Shown here: piece by piece, positions 32,901 to 41,487 of the stretch
Position numbering within the stretch: the first letter of the stretch is position 1
How the letters are laid out: every line of letters begins with the position of its first letter
DNA from: Dyella dinghuensis
Lineage (GTDB): Bacteria > Pseudomonadota > Gammaproteobacteria > Xanthomonadales > Rhodanobacteraceae
Assembly: GCF_003977615.1 (NCBI RefSeq)
Contig: NZ_RYZR01000006.1
Location: 124,001 to 188,000, forward strand
DNA length: 64,000 nt
Direction: 5' to 3'
The notes under the pieces: model-generated
Databases searched by the model: none
Seen by the model: the letters and a program-made list of their open reading frames with translations, nothing else
What the model was told of the DNA's origin: nothing
Program-made: the position numbers and the translations under genes

Positions 32901-35900
32901 TCGCTCTCATAGGCGTTTGCATTGAGATCCAGCGTTTGCGGCAGATCGATGCTGACATTGCCCAGGAAATCGATGGCGCCGCGGCTGCTCAGCGTGACCT
33001 GGCTGGCGTTGTTGAACAGGCTCAAGGTGCCGGGACCGATCACCAGGCCACCGATGCCCGCCGCCGACGCGCCGCTGCCGATAAAGCTGATCTGATTCGC
33101 GGTAGCCTGGATGTTCTGCGCAGTGAATATCGCGTTCGGATCGACGCTGGTGACGCCGGTGGTATCCATGGTCAGCGAATTGCCACCCTGCACGGTGGCG
33201 CCGGCATCGACCGTGAGATTGCCTGACGTGCTACCGGAAACATCGTAGCGAGTGACTTGGGCAATGCCGTCCTGCGACACGCGCAACAGCGCGCCACTGC
33301 CGCTGACAGCAGCAGTGCCGCTGGTGGCGTTTGCATTGCTGCCGAACAGCAACGGCGTGGTGTTGGCGACGCCGCTGCCAGTGGCTGCGATATAGCTGCC
33401 GGACTGCAGCGAGATGCCATCGCCGCTGCCGTTGGCGACCAGCAGAATCTCCTGCCCTTGCAGCGGATCGGCGCTGTCGTTGGACAGCACGACGCTGTCG
33501 GCACTGCTGTCGATCTGATAGCCGTTGCTGGTGAGCTGACGCGTGCCACCCAGCAGCAAGCTGCCTGCACCCAACGCGGTCAATTGGTCGGCGGAAAGCT
33601 GCACGTAGCCAGCCATCGGCGTTGAATCGGCGCCCACCACCTGGATCGCCTGCGACGCGATGTCCACCATGCCAGGACGCCCATCGCTGGCGGGCGCGTT
33701 GTCCAACGTGGCGCCCAGCTGCAATTGCTGGGTCGCGCTCAGTATCAGATGACCGCCGTCGGCGGGCAGCGATGGCGCAACCGTACCGTTGCTCGCGGCC
33801 TGCGCGGTGAAGTAACTGTCAGCGTTGGTGAAGGTGTATTGCGAATACTGCTGCCACACCGATGACGACTGCACCAGGAAAGTGGTGTTGGTGGATTGAT
33901 GCGCACCGTCCAGTGCGTTGCCGAAATAGCCTGTGATCGCGAGCGTGCCATCGGGCAGCACCGCGTTCTGGCCCAGCACGGCGTTCTGCGAACTGGTGTC
34001 CTGCACCACGCGGTAGGCGCCGGGCAAGGTTGCGTATCCGGCAGGCAACAAGGTGTAGTAACCAGCGGGCAAGCCGGCGATGCCGGACAGATAAACCGAT
34101 TCGCCCACGGCCGGCCCGGCACCCGCGCCCGCGGCATTGGTCATCGCCGCATCCTGCGCACCGACCGGCGCGTTGTAACCGGGCAGGATGGCGTAGATCG
34201 CGCGTCCATCGGTGTATTGCGGCACCTGCGTGCCGGTGCTGCCATTGGCGTAACTGGTTTCGTATTGGGTCAGCACGTTGACGCTGCCGCCCGTGCCCGG
34301 CACCCATTCCGACGCCTGCAACGTGCCGCCGCCGCTGATATCGATGGTCGCGCCGCTGTTGAGCGATACATCGTTACCGGTGATGGTGATCGACTTGGCG
34401 GGCGGCGCAGTCAGCGGTGAAACGGCATAAAGCGGATCGCCGGCATAGTTCCACTGCTGACCGTCGGTTGTGCTTCCGTAAGGCACCGTTTCGCCGTCGA
34501 GCGACACCGAGGTGAGACTGCCGGCACCGAGCGTGACGTTTTGTGTGCGGACCAGATTCAGATTGATGCCGATCGCTGCAAGGCCGAAGCTCGTCGACGT
34601 GGCCGTCGTATCCTTTACGCCGATCAGAAGATTGCCGGACGGTACCCAGACCGTACCGTTTTGCACGATGTTGCTTGCATCCAGCAGCAAGCTGCCGCCG
34701 GCGGACAGCGGCATGCTCGCAACACCGTTGCCCAGGATGGTCAGCGTCGTGCTGAGCGCCTGCCCTTGTGCGTTGCTCAGACCGGAAGCATTGGCGTCGA
34801 CCGCGAACGCGTAGTTGGTAACCGGGTAAAGCTCCGCCGCCTGCAGCGTGATGTTTCCGGTACTGAATAACAGGCCCGGAATGACGCCGCCGGTGCTGTT
34901 GTAGAGGTTGCCCGTCGCCGTGGGCTCGTAGAAACGGATGGCATCGCTGGCGGTAAGACTGGTGTTCGCCCAGCCCTGCAAATTGAGCTGGCCGCCGATA
35001 TCCATGAAACCGGCATCGATATCCAACGTGCCGCTGCCGGCGACCGGACTGCCCGCGAACGACGCCCCAGTGCCCGCGAGATTGCCCGTCATTTCCACAT
35101 AGGGCGCGTTGATCTGCACCGTGCCATCGCCCACGTTGTAGGCGGTGGTGCTGACACCGGACAGATCCTTGCTGCCCGCCGGCAACGCCGTAAGTGTCGG
35201 CGCATACACCTCGAAACTCTTGCCCAGTGAAAGATCCACGTCACCGGCAAAACCGACCGGCACACTCTTGTAGCCAGCGCTGTTGGCGATGGAAGCATCG
35301 GGGCCGAGAGTCAGGCTGGTGATGCCCGAGTCATTCAACCGATCCAGTGCGAAATACAGCACGCCCGTCGCTGCGGCCGGCGGCGCAATGCCGCCTGGTT
35401 GCAGACCGGAACCGGGCACCAGCAGCCCGGATTGCTGCAATACGATGGCAGTCGACGTGGGGACGTAGAAGTTGTTCGGCGCCTGCATGCCGGTAATCTG
35501 CAAGCTTCCGCCTTCGGCTTGCGAACTGCCTCCCTGCGCCCGCAAGCTGCCGTCTGCATAGAGGCCCGCGGCGGCATCCAGCACGATCGAACCGGCATCG
35601 CTCCACACCGGCGTGGGTACATAACCGGTCTGGGCACCATTGGATGCACCATTGGCGCTGGGCAGGTCGTAAACGTCGGAGCTACCCGACACATCGATCA
35701 CACTGCCCTGCTGAGTAACGACATAGCCTTCGTTGGAAGTCAGGCTGACGCTACCGCCGTCCAGTACCGCGCCGGCGCGAGGCGTATAGCGTGCAACCAG
35801 GCCCAGGCCCGTGCCATCGCTCGGCACAGCCGCCGCCAAGGGATTGATCAGGGATACACCGGCGGCATTGATATCCGCCTGTGGCCCCAGCCACACCTCC

Positions 35901-38900
35901 GGCAGGCTGTTGAACGGCATGGCGGTCAGAGGTGTCGTGCTGAGGTCGATGCTGCCGCCAGGCGCATCGATGGTGCCGTTCACGATGGTCGATTGCGTAC
36001 CCGCCAACGCAATGCTCGCGCCTGCGCCTGCGGAAATCACAGCGCCCGCATTTAGCGTCACCGAGCCCGTGACATCGGGATACACCGGGCCGGGTTGGCC
36101 CGCGCCTGTACTCCAGCCCAAGTATTGGCCCGCACTCAGTGAAAAACCTGGACCGTTCGTACCGCGGGAGATGTACTGCAGGTAGGGCGCCAGCTGCCCC
36201 ACACTGACATAAGCGCTATCGGTTAGCGGACTTTCGCCATAGATGTTCGTGCCCGTTGGTGCGGCCAGCAGCGCGGGGACATTCGGCAGCAGATTGTCGC
36301 GGCTGATCTGCACCACTGCGCCCGGAGCGATGGTGGCGTCGGTGATGGAAGTAAGCGCGTAGTTGTCGAAACCCTGGCCCGCGAAGAAGGACGGCGACAG
36401 GTACAGTCCGTTGCTCATCGCAAGATTGCTAGTGTTGCCGCCAATCTGAATATCGATCGCTTGCAAGGCAAGCGTACCGCCGCCGCTGAAGCCATACGCA
36501 CGCAAGCTGCCATCCAGCACCAGCTTGCCCTGCCCCAGCGACGAGGGGGCGGTTATGAATGTGTTGTCGCCCTGATTTGCGTAATCGATCAGGCTGATAT
36601 TGCCGCCCGAACCATCCGGTACGCCGTTGGTCAATTGCAGCTGACCATTGCTGTTGACGTAACCGCCGCTGGATACGTCAAGCAAGCTGCCGGACTGCAG
36701 CACGATGGAACCCGTTTCATCCGTCGGCGCTCCGCCGGCGCCGCCGCTTGCAAACGCGTACTGCTCATCGATCAGGCTGATGCTGCCGCCATTGATGTAG
36801 CGCTCGCCAATGTAATTGGTGGCGTTCGTGCCAGCGTCGTTGACCCATAGGCCGGCTGTGCTCAGCACAGCGCCGCTGCCGATGGTGATGTCCTGCGGCA
36901 GCGTCGCGCCGGTAGCACTGGCCGGGTCGGTGATGGGGCCGCCGGATGCGGTCAAGGTGATGGCACCGGAGGGTGCGCTGAGTTCACCGAGAACGTTGAT
37001 GGCATTTGCCGCGAACTGGATGGAACCACCGGGCTGCACCGCAAGCACGGTGCCGGCCGGTTCCAGAATTTCGCCGTGGCCCAATCCACCGAAAGCATCC
37101 GGCGCATTGAAATTCAGATCGAGCGTGCTGAAGCCTCCTTGCTGCACCAGATTGGCCGAGATCGGCAACCACCGCGCCAGGTCATACGGGTTGGTGCCGG
37201 CGGGATCTTCGTTGGCGAGTACGTTCGACCACGGTGTCGCGGCCTGGAAGCCTGGATCGAGCTGATCGAGCGACGTCACCGACGGCTGCAGCAAGTAGCT
37301 GAGCGAGGCGAGCGAACCCGATGCCGTCTGCGTACTGAACGCGCTGACATCCAATGTTCCGCCGCTGGGCTGAGCACCCTGCGCCACCTGGTTACGGCCG
37401 GCAAACGCCTGCGCACTTATCTGGCCGTCCAGCACCAGAGCGTCGCCGGTCGCGATGTTGAGCGTGCCGGCATTGCCACCCACGGCAAAGCCGTTGTCCC
37501 AGCGCGTGGTGCCGGCCAGCAGCGGATTGCTGTAGTTGGTGGTGATGCCCCAGCGATTGTCGACCACTTCGTAATCGCCGGCGAAGCCGACATACGTCAG
37601 GTTGGGATTGGCATCGGCGATGTTGTAGATCTGACCGTTCGAGGCCAGCACATTGGGCGTGGTAATCCAGCCCGGCTGGTACGCGACGTAGCCACCGTCG
37701 AGATTGAGCTCGGCGCCGCTGCGCACGATGACCTGCGCACCGTCGAGGCTGATCGTGCCGCCATTGGTCATCAGCTGATTGACGGTGCGCGGCACATCGT
37801 CGACATAGCCGGAAACATTGAGGATCGGACTGCCTACCCACGCGAGTCCGTTCGCGGTCGTGCCGCTCTGCGTGCTGTCTACCGTAAGGTCGGCGGTGTG
37901 ATACAGGAAGCTGTTGCGCAGTAGCGGCGAATTGGCCAATTCGTTCTGGCCCACCAATGGAATGGTGACCAGCAAGGCCGACATGGGCAGCTCGACGTCA
38001 GCGAGACCCGAGACATCGATGACCGTACCGTTGTCGATATAGAGGCGGCCCGTTTGCGGATTGGCGTAATCGTCGCCGGAGTAAGCCGAGGTCGCCGGAT
38101 ACGCATTGATGACGAGATTGGCGCTGGGCGCTTCCAGCAACGAGCCGGATTGGAAAGTGACGGTCTGGCCGCTGAGCGTTAGCTTGCTGTCGCTTTGCTC
38201 GAATGCCGCAGTGGCTGCAGCGGTAGACGTGGTGGTCGAGCCGTCTTGTTCCGGCAGTACGGTGGTGATGGAGTTGGGACCGAGCGTCAGGGTGCCGCCA
38301 CGTACGTACTCGCTGCCATTCCACTGATCCTGCGCATTCAACACGATGCTGCCGGCGTAGTTGATGCTGGTCGACGCCAGCGCCACACCGTTTTGGGTGA
38401 CGTTGTAGCCGTCCATTTCCACTTCGCCGCGGCGCGATTGCAGCAAACCGGTATTGGTCGCCGTGCCGCCGGGGTAGTTGGAAGTGGCACCCAGCGCATT
38501 CACTACTGACAGTGGTTGGGTGGTCGACGTGCCGTTTGCATTGGTGAATGCCACACCCGCTGCGAGGATCACCTGCCCCTGGTCATCCACGATGCTGCCG
38601 GCATTGGCGACGTTGGGCGCAGCCAGCAACACGAAGCCTTGCGTGCCGCCGGTGATGGAGGCGCCATCCTGCACCACGACATCGTGATTCTTGCCGTCGG
38701 TGAAAATGCCATTGGCCAGGAACGGTACGTTGTTCTGGACGGCGTTGATGCCGCCATTGAGGAAGTCGCTATTGCTGGTGGCGATGTCGCTGCTGAACAG
38801 ATCCAGCGAACTGGCGATCAGCGACTGCGTATTCACCTGGCTGCCGGCACCGAACAGAATGCCGTTGTGATTGAGCAGATACACCGTGCCTTCGGCCTTG

Positions 38901-39565
38901 ATCTGGCCGAAGATCTGACTGGGCACACCGCTGGGATCGATCACGCGGTTCAGCACAATCCAGTTGTTGTTGCTGCCGTTGGTCTGGTTGCCGCCGCTTT
39001 GATTGAAATACAGCTCCGTGTTGGTGCCGACGTTGAAGCTGCTCCAGGTGAGGATTGCCTTCTGCGCGGTCTGCTTGACCTGAACAGTGGTCTGTCCGTT
39101 CGACGTGGTTTGCGTAGGCAGGTTGGCGTTTTGCCATAGCGATGGATCGCTTCCCACACCAGGCGCAACAACCAGTCCGCCCGGGGTGAGGCCATTGGGC
39201 ACGGGCGATGGTTGTTGCTGAGCAGCTTGTTGTGCCGCCTGCTGCGACGCCATTTGTGCGGCGACCGCCTGTGCGGCGCGATTCAAGTTGGCGATCGACT
39301 GCTGTACGTTTTGGTTTTGCAGCAGTTGCGCGGGCGATTGCGGAGCAATACCGCTCGTCGACGGCGAGCCGGTGGAATTCTGTTGTGAAACTGCTTGATT
39401 GTGCTGTTGCGCCAGCCACGCCTGACTCAGCGGGGGCGGTGCGGCGCGTGCCGTAATCGCGGTGAGCGCCAGCACGGATGCGATGGCAAAGGCCAGGGGA
39501 TGTCTCGCGCCGATAGCGCGTTTGACGGAACGGGAATACTGACCTGAATTGCCCGGTGTGATCAC
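26978..39565 (-). CDS. Giant filamentous-haemagglutinin-like exoprotein (TpsA of a two-partner secretion system)
   Basis: This 4195-residue secreted beta-helix protein is predicted to cross the outer membrane through the TpsB encoded at 46266-47882. A signal peptide (about residues 22-41, ending ITARA) is followed by an unusual Gln/Ala-rich stretch (about 50-122) and then the TPS secretion domain (about 128-290), with NHNGILFGAGSQVNTQSLIA in place of the usual NPNG motif. The rest is mostly beta-helix repeats. An aromatic-rich, Tyr/Trp/Asn-heavy segment interrupts them at about 2850-3110, and a DUF3739-like end region follows at about 3560-4120. The only cysteines I see are a close pair in LCDLDAYCL near residue 4020. 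The start is GTG, with AGGGG nine bases upstream. Adhesion or surface attachment of another activity is likely. Confidence 0.93.
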   Translation of the reverse strand: MITPGNSGQYSRSVKRAIGARHPLAFAIASVLALTAITARAAPPPLSQAWLAQQHNQAVSQQNSTGSPSTSGIAPQSPAQLLQNQNVQQSIANLNRAAQAVAAQMASQQAAQQAAQQQPSPVPNGLTPGGLVVAPGVGSDPSLWQNANLPTQTTSNGQTTVQVKQTAQKAILTWSSFNVGTNTELYFNQSGGNQTNGSNNNWIVLNRVIDPSGVPSQIFGQIKAEGTVYLLNHNGILFGAGSQVNTQSLIASSLDLFSSDIATSNSDFLNGGINAVQNNVPFLANGIFTDGKNHDVVVQDGASITGGTQGFVLLAAPNVANAGSIVDDQGQVILAAGVAFTNANGTSTTQPLSVVNALGATSNYPGGTATNTGLLQSRRGEVEMDGYNVTQNGVALASTSINYAGSIVLNAQDQWNGSEYVRGGTLTLGPNSITTVLPEQDGSTTTSTAAATAAFEQSDSKLTLSGQTVTFQSGSLLEAPSANLVINAYPATSAYSGDDYANPQTGRLYIDNGTVIDVSGLADVELPMSALLVTIPLVGQNELANSPLLRNSFLYHTADLTVDSTQSGTTANGLAWVGSPILNVSGYVDDVPRTVNQLMTNGGTISLDGAQVIVRSGAELNLDGGYVAYQPGWITTPNVLASNGQIYNIADANPNLTYVGFAGDYEVVDNRWGITTNYSNPLLAGTTRWDNGFAVGGNAGTLNIATGDALVLDGQISAQAFAGRNQVAQGAQPSGGTLDVSAFSTQTASGSLASLSYLLQPSVTSLDQLDPGFQAATPWSNVLANEDPAGTNPYDLARWLPISANLVQQGGFSTLDLNFNAPDAFGGLGHGEILEPAGTVLAVQPGGSIQFAANAINVLGELSAPSGAITLTASGGPITDPASATGATLPQDITIGSGAVLSTAGLWVNDAGTNATNYIGERYINGGSISLIDEQYAFASGGAGGAPTDETGSIVLQSGSLLDVSSGGYVNSNGQLQLTNGVPDGSGGNISLIDYANQGDNTFITAPSSLGQGKLVLDGSLRAYGFSGGGTLALQAIDIQIGGNTSNLAMSNGLYLSPSFFAGQGFDNYALTSITDATIAPGAVVQISRDNLLPNVPALLAAPTGTNIYGESPLTDSAYVSVGQLAPYLQYISRGTNGPGFSLSAGQYLGWSTGAGQPGPVYPDVTGSVTLNAGAVISAGAGASIALAGTQSTIVNGTIDAPGGSIDLSTTPLTAMPFNSLPEVWLGPQADINAAGVSLINPLAAAVPSDGTGLGLVARYTPRAGAVLDGGSVSLTSNEGYVVTQQGSVIDVSGSSDVYDLPSANGASNGAQTGYVPTPVWSDAGSIVLDAAAGLYADGSLRAQGGSSQAEGGSLQITGMQAPNNFYVPTSTAIVLQQSGLLVPGSGLQPGGIAPPAAATGVLYFALDRLNDSGITSLTLGPDASIANSAGYKSVPVGFAGDVDLSLGKSFEVYAPTLTALPAGSKDLSGVSTTAYNVGDGTVQINAPYVEMTGNLAGTGASFAGSPVAGSGTLDIDAGFMDIGGQLNLQGWANTSLTASDAIRFYEPTATGNLYNSTGGVIPGLLFSTGNITLQAAELYPVTNYAFAVDANASGLSNAQGQALSTTLTILGNGVASMPLSAGGSLLLDASNIVQNGTVWVPSGNLLIGVKDTTATSTSFGLAAIGINLNLVRTQNVTLGAGSLTSVSLDGETVPYGSTTDGQQWNYAGDPLYAVSPLTAPPAKSITITGNDVSLNSGATIDISGGGTLQASEWVPGTGGSVNVLTQYETSYANGSTGTQVPQYTDGRAIYAILPGYNAPVGAQDAAMTNAAGAGAGPAVGESVYLSGIAGLPAGYYTLLPAGYATLPGAYRVVQDTSSQNAVLGQNAVLPDGTLAITGYFGNALDGAHQSTNTTFLVQSSSVWQQYSQYTFTNADSYFTAQAASNGTVAPSLPADGGHLILSATQQLQLGATLDNAPASDGRPGMVDIASQAIQVVGADSTPMAGYVQLSADQLTALGAGSLLLGGTRQLTSNGYQIDSSADSVVLSNDSADPLQGQEILLVANGSGDGISLQSGSYIAATGSGVANTTPLLFGSNANATSGTAAVSGSGALLRVSQDGIAQVTRYDVSGSTSGNLTVDAGATVQGGNSLTMDTTGVTSVDPNAIFTAQNIQATANQISFIGSGASAAGIGGLVIGPGTLSLFNNASQVTLSSRGAIDFLGNVSIDLPQTLDLNANAYESDGGTVSIKAATLGLGNAIGGGSATAAAGSGQLTLDANELDFTVGNSVTQGFGNITANVSQGMTGQDIGGVNFGAANVSFNTPIILAASGGDTALTTTGSFAINAANGTALADNNMGGTLSLSGGSLSVGTQVDALAGKLSLTATSGDVTLGSGANVDAAGVNKTFYDVTTYAPGGDLALVSNQGSVIVDTGAVVNFAGAPLGGTAGNLTIFANNLATLNGSFEGGAASGYKGGYFTLSSGGALNLDQLAQLIHNAGANGGIAIASGAGNLVLSAGQSLVAQDVYLTANGGGGAVDPNNGVVDIEGTINVSGNAAGEIELYGRNGVTVNGSLLATSSVPDQMGGIVQIGTIGTADGTLNPTYGYENVQPGSAGSIVFGPNAVINVTGGSPGVGGIVSLRAPLLTNGDVPITFANNASIVGANNVTIVPYAVWSTDDPNTNAAQHFDGLIDPAGWYSAGPGGTPQMVAGTWYDAAGNTLTAPTSAAMLQTYLSNDYFVPTSANAAHQDFYGYVGGNTADPGTLMSYVEQPGYIFGNRYAGIANLQISPGIELINPDASINGGDISVLTNWNLGAGVTAADGTIQLAYRYGANPSISASGTAPTLTLRALQNVDVDASITDGFYQQNSGAAIAAPVLQQSGSGGDNPLYDADLALYNNTINFLENDNLADQNGAGPWYLWNGGLTFFWDPNTGGIGTSPTDITALSGPNSAYPNSPNFYQPINAPLAGQSNAYYANYQTYIQTVGAGQAGTWSNDYNQGDWAAFLPYNLTSLPWPQISAYPTYAAYVSAYQQWLTSNFTSANDNPFSMPLSQLQTPAPILSPLQSEASGNYTQYSGDYGTYITGFDAYYNYVFNNLGNTGGYGPEFFYAPFAPVSAAAVTPQVANNSPSNMPSLGNPASLASATLLGGSSSSYQLVAGANFASANPLAVVANTSAGNVNLDGHFAAQYTANGGNGETLEFPTVVRTGTGSIDIVAAGDIDWQDSTAPAAIYTAGAPAAGTTAGTGVTPEVFPSFDGPLPDLLVNGLVTPANAGNVLLSAGGNINAIEQVYDTTGNITGTPGTLVSQFWWPWLETGNNVNSVNGTLVTTGTSINFANFDQGVMSVGGNVTVNAGGNISNLSVSLPTTWYANATNTSITTVGGGNLNVNAGGDILSGSYFVAKGTGSLSADGSIGSDFTYVLPSGSVSATGASLSGATMPASTLLALQDAQWNVQARDGVNIGAILDPSYIDPAGIVSDEQSYSTSSAVKATTVSGDVTLGSLTWETQLFNAQTPNDLGVLPSTLDFAALNGNINVLTAGGLYPSATGNLNLIAGNSVYFAQENYSLDGTFQGATDGFGLIDANASVLPSPLQPQGSANSTLYPYISSILYLDNLPTANGNGDESLLHQAGLHDDDTTPARIYALNGSIIDGTQAPNGIQMDEMLIEPDKPALIYAGNSIVDLSFIGQQTHASDITRIAAGGSIYDTEYTGSGPLSLFAPTALNYQLVPVIELSGVGTLDVQAGRNIGPFTSQTDLLNANSNEGSPTGIETVGNALNLYLPHDGANIDVSFGVAPGIDTSNFLTQYLSNPSDVDGFGSLLPDLVTFMEQQQDGQVVDTGFAQDQRNIVLTTQQAESAFQQLPSYVQQQFVQQEFFKLLAQVGADYNEPSSSYYHQYARGYAAISSLFPASFGYTDNGTGAGGLNGEAKTVDTGDLDIRSSTIQTQQGGNINILGPGGQALIGSVDAPPVITNSEGQIVAGPNSMGVLTLEQGSVNIFTDRSLLLAQSRIFTEQGGNMVIWSSNGDINAGQGAKTVEVIPPPTYLCDLDAYCLINALGEVSGAGIATLQTIPGAAPGDVYLVAPRGTVDAGDAGIRVSGNLVVAAAQVLNAVNIQVQGSKVGVPVTQTVNVGALTAAGAAAGAVTKVAQDIMNQQQNDALSKLPSIISVQVLGFGDSSSSIIGSGSGYDPNSPVQVLGAGHLSEARKQALTESERQRLSE

Positions 39566-39617
39566 GAAACGTTTCCCCTGGCGTTGCTATGGCACCGTTT
39601 TATCGATGCCCTCGGCT

Positions 39618-39671
39618 GGATAGACCGTCGTGTTCGCCACCGACTGAACCATGTCATCAAAATTTAATTTG
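39618..39671 (-). promoter_or_regulatory. ECF-type promoter candidate of tpsA (copy 1 of a shared 54-bp block)
   Basis: Read on the minus strand, this has an AT-rich box CAAATTAAATTTT, a block TGACATGGTTCAGTCG and, 13 variable bases later, CGGTCTATCC. The same three blocks at identical spacing occur at 48240-48293, ahead of the tpsB operon. The GGTTCA and GTCTAT cores are 19 bases apart, a plausible -35/-10 pair for the local ECF sigma factor. The tpsA GTG is 53 bases downstream. Confidence 0.75.
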
Positions 39672-39747
39672 CACTGTCGCGGCGGCTTAACGTCTCACTT
39701 GCAAATGATCGTCACGGCGTTTGACAAAACCGGTGTCGCGGCGCGGA

Positions 39748-40122
39748 TCAGTGCGCGGGAGCGGGCACGCCGAACAACGGAAGCGGCGGCGCTGGCGGCG
39801 GCCGCTGCGGCACCGCGGATTTCCCCAGCGCATTGCCCATGCGGATGCTCAAGGCGGAAAAATTGAATTGTCCGACCTGCCGATTGCCGGGCTCGTGCGC
39901 AACGGCGTCCAGTTGCATGGATGATGCATTGGACACGCCCGCCGATGCAGCAAGGCGTTGATTGAGGCACGCATAAGAAAGCGCCGGATGATCGTTCACG
40001 CTGACATCCACGCATGAAGCCGTCGCGTCAGGCGAACCCGCGGCGGCCGGTATCGACGTCTGCGCCGCAATCGGCGCAGATGTCATGGAGAAGACAATGC
40101 TCAGTAGCATCCATCCGCGCAT
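39748..40122 (-). CDS. Small exported Pro-rich protein of the TPS operon
   Basis: This 124-residue protein has a signal peptide (MLLSIVFSMTSAPIAAQ), two Cys in the mature part (SCVDVSV and YACLNQRL, probably a disulfide) and a Pro-rich tail (PQRPPPAPPLPLFGVPAPAH). I do not recognise the family. An AGGAGGAG ribosome-binding site precedes it. It is the last gene of the tpsB operon before the separate tpsA promoter, next to the OmpH-like protein, so a periplasmic role in exoprotein handling is possible. Confidence 0.7.
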   Translation of the reverse strand: MRGWMLLSIVFSMTSAPIAAQTSIPAAAGSPDATASCVDVSVNDHPALSYACLNQRLAASAGVSNASSMQLDAVAHEPGNRQVGQFNFSALSIRMGNALGKSAVPQRPPPAPPLPLFGVPAPAH

Positions 40123-40154
40123 GGCATGTTTACTCCTCCTGCAGATCGACTTCT

Positions 40155-40766
40155 CTAAGGGGTTGTACCGGGCGCACTGGAGGCAGGCAGCGTTTCCAGG
40201 TTGAACGACATGGTGGTGACCTTGGCGTCCAGGCCTTGCACCACCGCAGCCGTCAGATCGTTGGCCATGTTGCCGCCCAGCACGACGCTGCGGTCGAGCA
40301 ACAAGCCGCAATTCTTGCTCTCGTAAGCGCTGACGATGACCGGCTGCGCATATTGCGCGATCTGATCCAGCGCCTTGGCGCGGGTCGCTTCCAGTTCCCG
40401 CGTACGCAGCGCTTGATCTGCCTGCACCTGCTGCACGCGCTGCGCGAGTGCCTGTTCGCGCGTTTGGCGCTGGTCGGCCGTCAGCGAAGCGGCCTGCGCG
40501 CGATAAGTCTGCACGTCGGCGTCGATAGGTTTGCGTTCGGTGTCTATCTCGCTCTGCGCTTGTTCGGCCAACTGCTTCAGGCGGGCCGATGCGGCCATGC
40601 CGACTTTGGCATGGGCAAAAATGGCTTCGCGCGACAAGAGACAAACGCCGGCAACGGCCGGGCCGTTCAAGGGCATGTTGCTGTTGGTCTGCGCATGCAA
40701 CAAAGCGGACGGCGCGCCTGCCAGGGTTGCGATTGCGATAGCCATCAAAGTGCGGTCAATGCGCAT
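40155..40766 (-). CDS. OmpH/Skp-like periplasmic chaperone
   Basis: This is a 203-residue exported protein. After the signal peptide (LMAIAIATLAGAPSALLHAQ) comes a beta strand (VAGVCLLSREAIFAHAKVG), then a long charged helical hairpin (about 65-145, with ARLKQLAEQAQSEIDTERK), and a returning beta segment (YESKNCGLLLDRSVVLGG). This is the architecture of Skp/OmpH, a trimeric holdase for unfolded outer-membrane proteins. It differs from Skp in having two Cys that could form a disulfide. It probably protects TpsA or the porin in the periplasm. Confidence 0.8.
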   Translation of the reverse strand: MRIDRTLMAIAIATLAGAPSALLHAQTNSNMPLNGPAVAGVCLLSREAIFAHAKVGMAASARLKQLAEQAQSEIDTERKPIDADVQTYRAQAASLTADQRQTREQALAQRVQQVQADQALRTRELEATRAKALDQIAQYAQPVIVSAYESKNCGLLLDRSVVLGGNMANDLTAAVVQGLDAKVTTMSFNLETLPASSAPGTTP

Positions 40767-40850
40767 GGCGGTTCCTTCTGGATGAATGGCGAACGACAAC
40801 ACTGGCACCAATCCAAGTACTTTGCATGACCGCCGCCAGCGATTTCGTCG

Positions 40851-41477
40851 TCACGGTTTTTTCACGCTGGTCGCGCGCGGGTCGTAGCGCTGCTCGTAGA
40901 GGCGATCGCCATACGCTTGCGCGGCGTTTTCCAGCTTTACGCGTTCGGATGCCGCAAAGGGTTCGCGGCTCGCGATGACGGTGCCTATCGTCATGTGGCT
41001 ATACGCGTCGAGAATCTCGTTGCCGATCTGGTAGAGCTGCTTGTTCCTGGCCGTGCATGTCGTGACCTGATTCTGGGTTTGCGCGAGCTGCGCGCCAAGG
41101 TCGTTGCCGTGCACCAGTTGTGCCTGCGATTGCGCATTGGCGCTCGCCACGGCTTTTTGCAAAGCCTGTATCTGTGTTTCGTCCTGCGCTCGCGCGGCGC
41201 GTTCGGCGCTCAATGCCGACGCATCCTGGGTTGAACCGGACTTGTTTTTGTTCAACTCGGCCTTGGCCGCGTCGAGCGCTTTGCGCGCGTCGTCACGCTC
41301 CTGTTGAAGTTGGGCTTTTTGCGCGTCCCATTGCGCTTGCTGTCCTTGCAAATCTTGAAGCTGGCTGCGCGCATCGACCAGCTGCGAACGCAGTTGTTCC
41401 TCCAGTGTTTGCGCGCGAACACACGGGGCGGCCAACGCCAAGCACAGGACACCTAAACCAATCGCTAAAGGTTTCAT
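40851..41477 (-). CDS. Exported coiled-coil protein of the TPS operon
   Basis: This is a 208-residue protein with a signal peptide (MKPLAIGLGVLCLALAAP) and an uninterrupted coiled coil over about residues 22-140 (QLRSQLVDARSQLQDLQGQQ, then ERDDARKALDAAKAELNKNK). A small C-terminal domain follows (TCTARNKQLYQIGNEILDAY). The family is not one I can name with confidence. It sits between the porin and the Skp-like gene in a co-directional block, so it may act with them as a periplasmic spacer or chaperone. Confidence 0.7.
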   Translation of the reverse strand: MKPLAIGLGVLCLALAAPCVRAQTLEEQLRSQLVDARSQLQDLQGQQAQWDAQKAQLQQERDDARKALDAAKAELNKNKSGSTQDASALSAERAARAQDETQIQALQKAVASANAQSQAQLVHGNDLGAQLAQTQNQVTTCTARNKQLYQIGNEILDAYSHMTIGTVIASREPFAASERVKLENAAQAYGDRLYEQRYDPRATSVKKP

Positions 41478-41487
41478 CTGTCCATCC

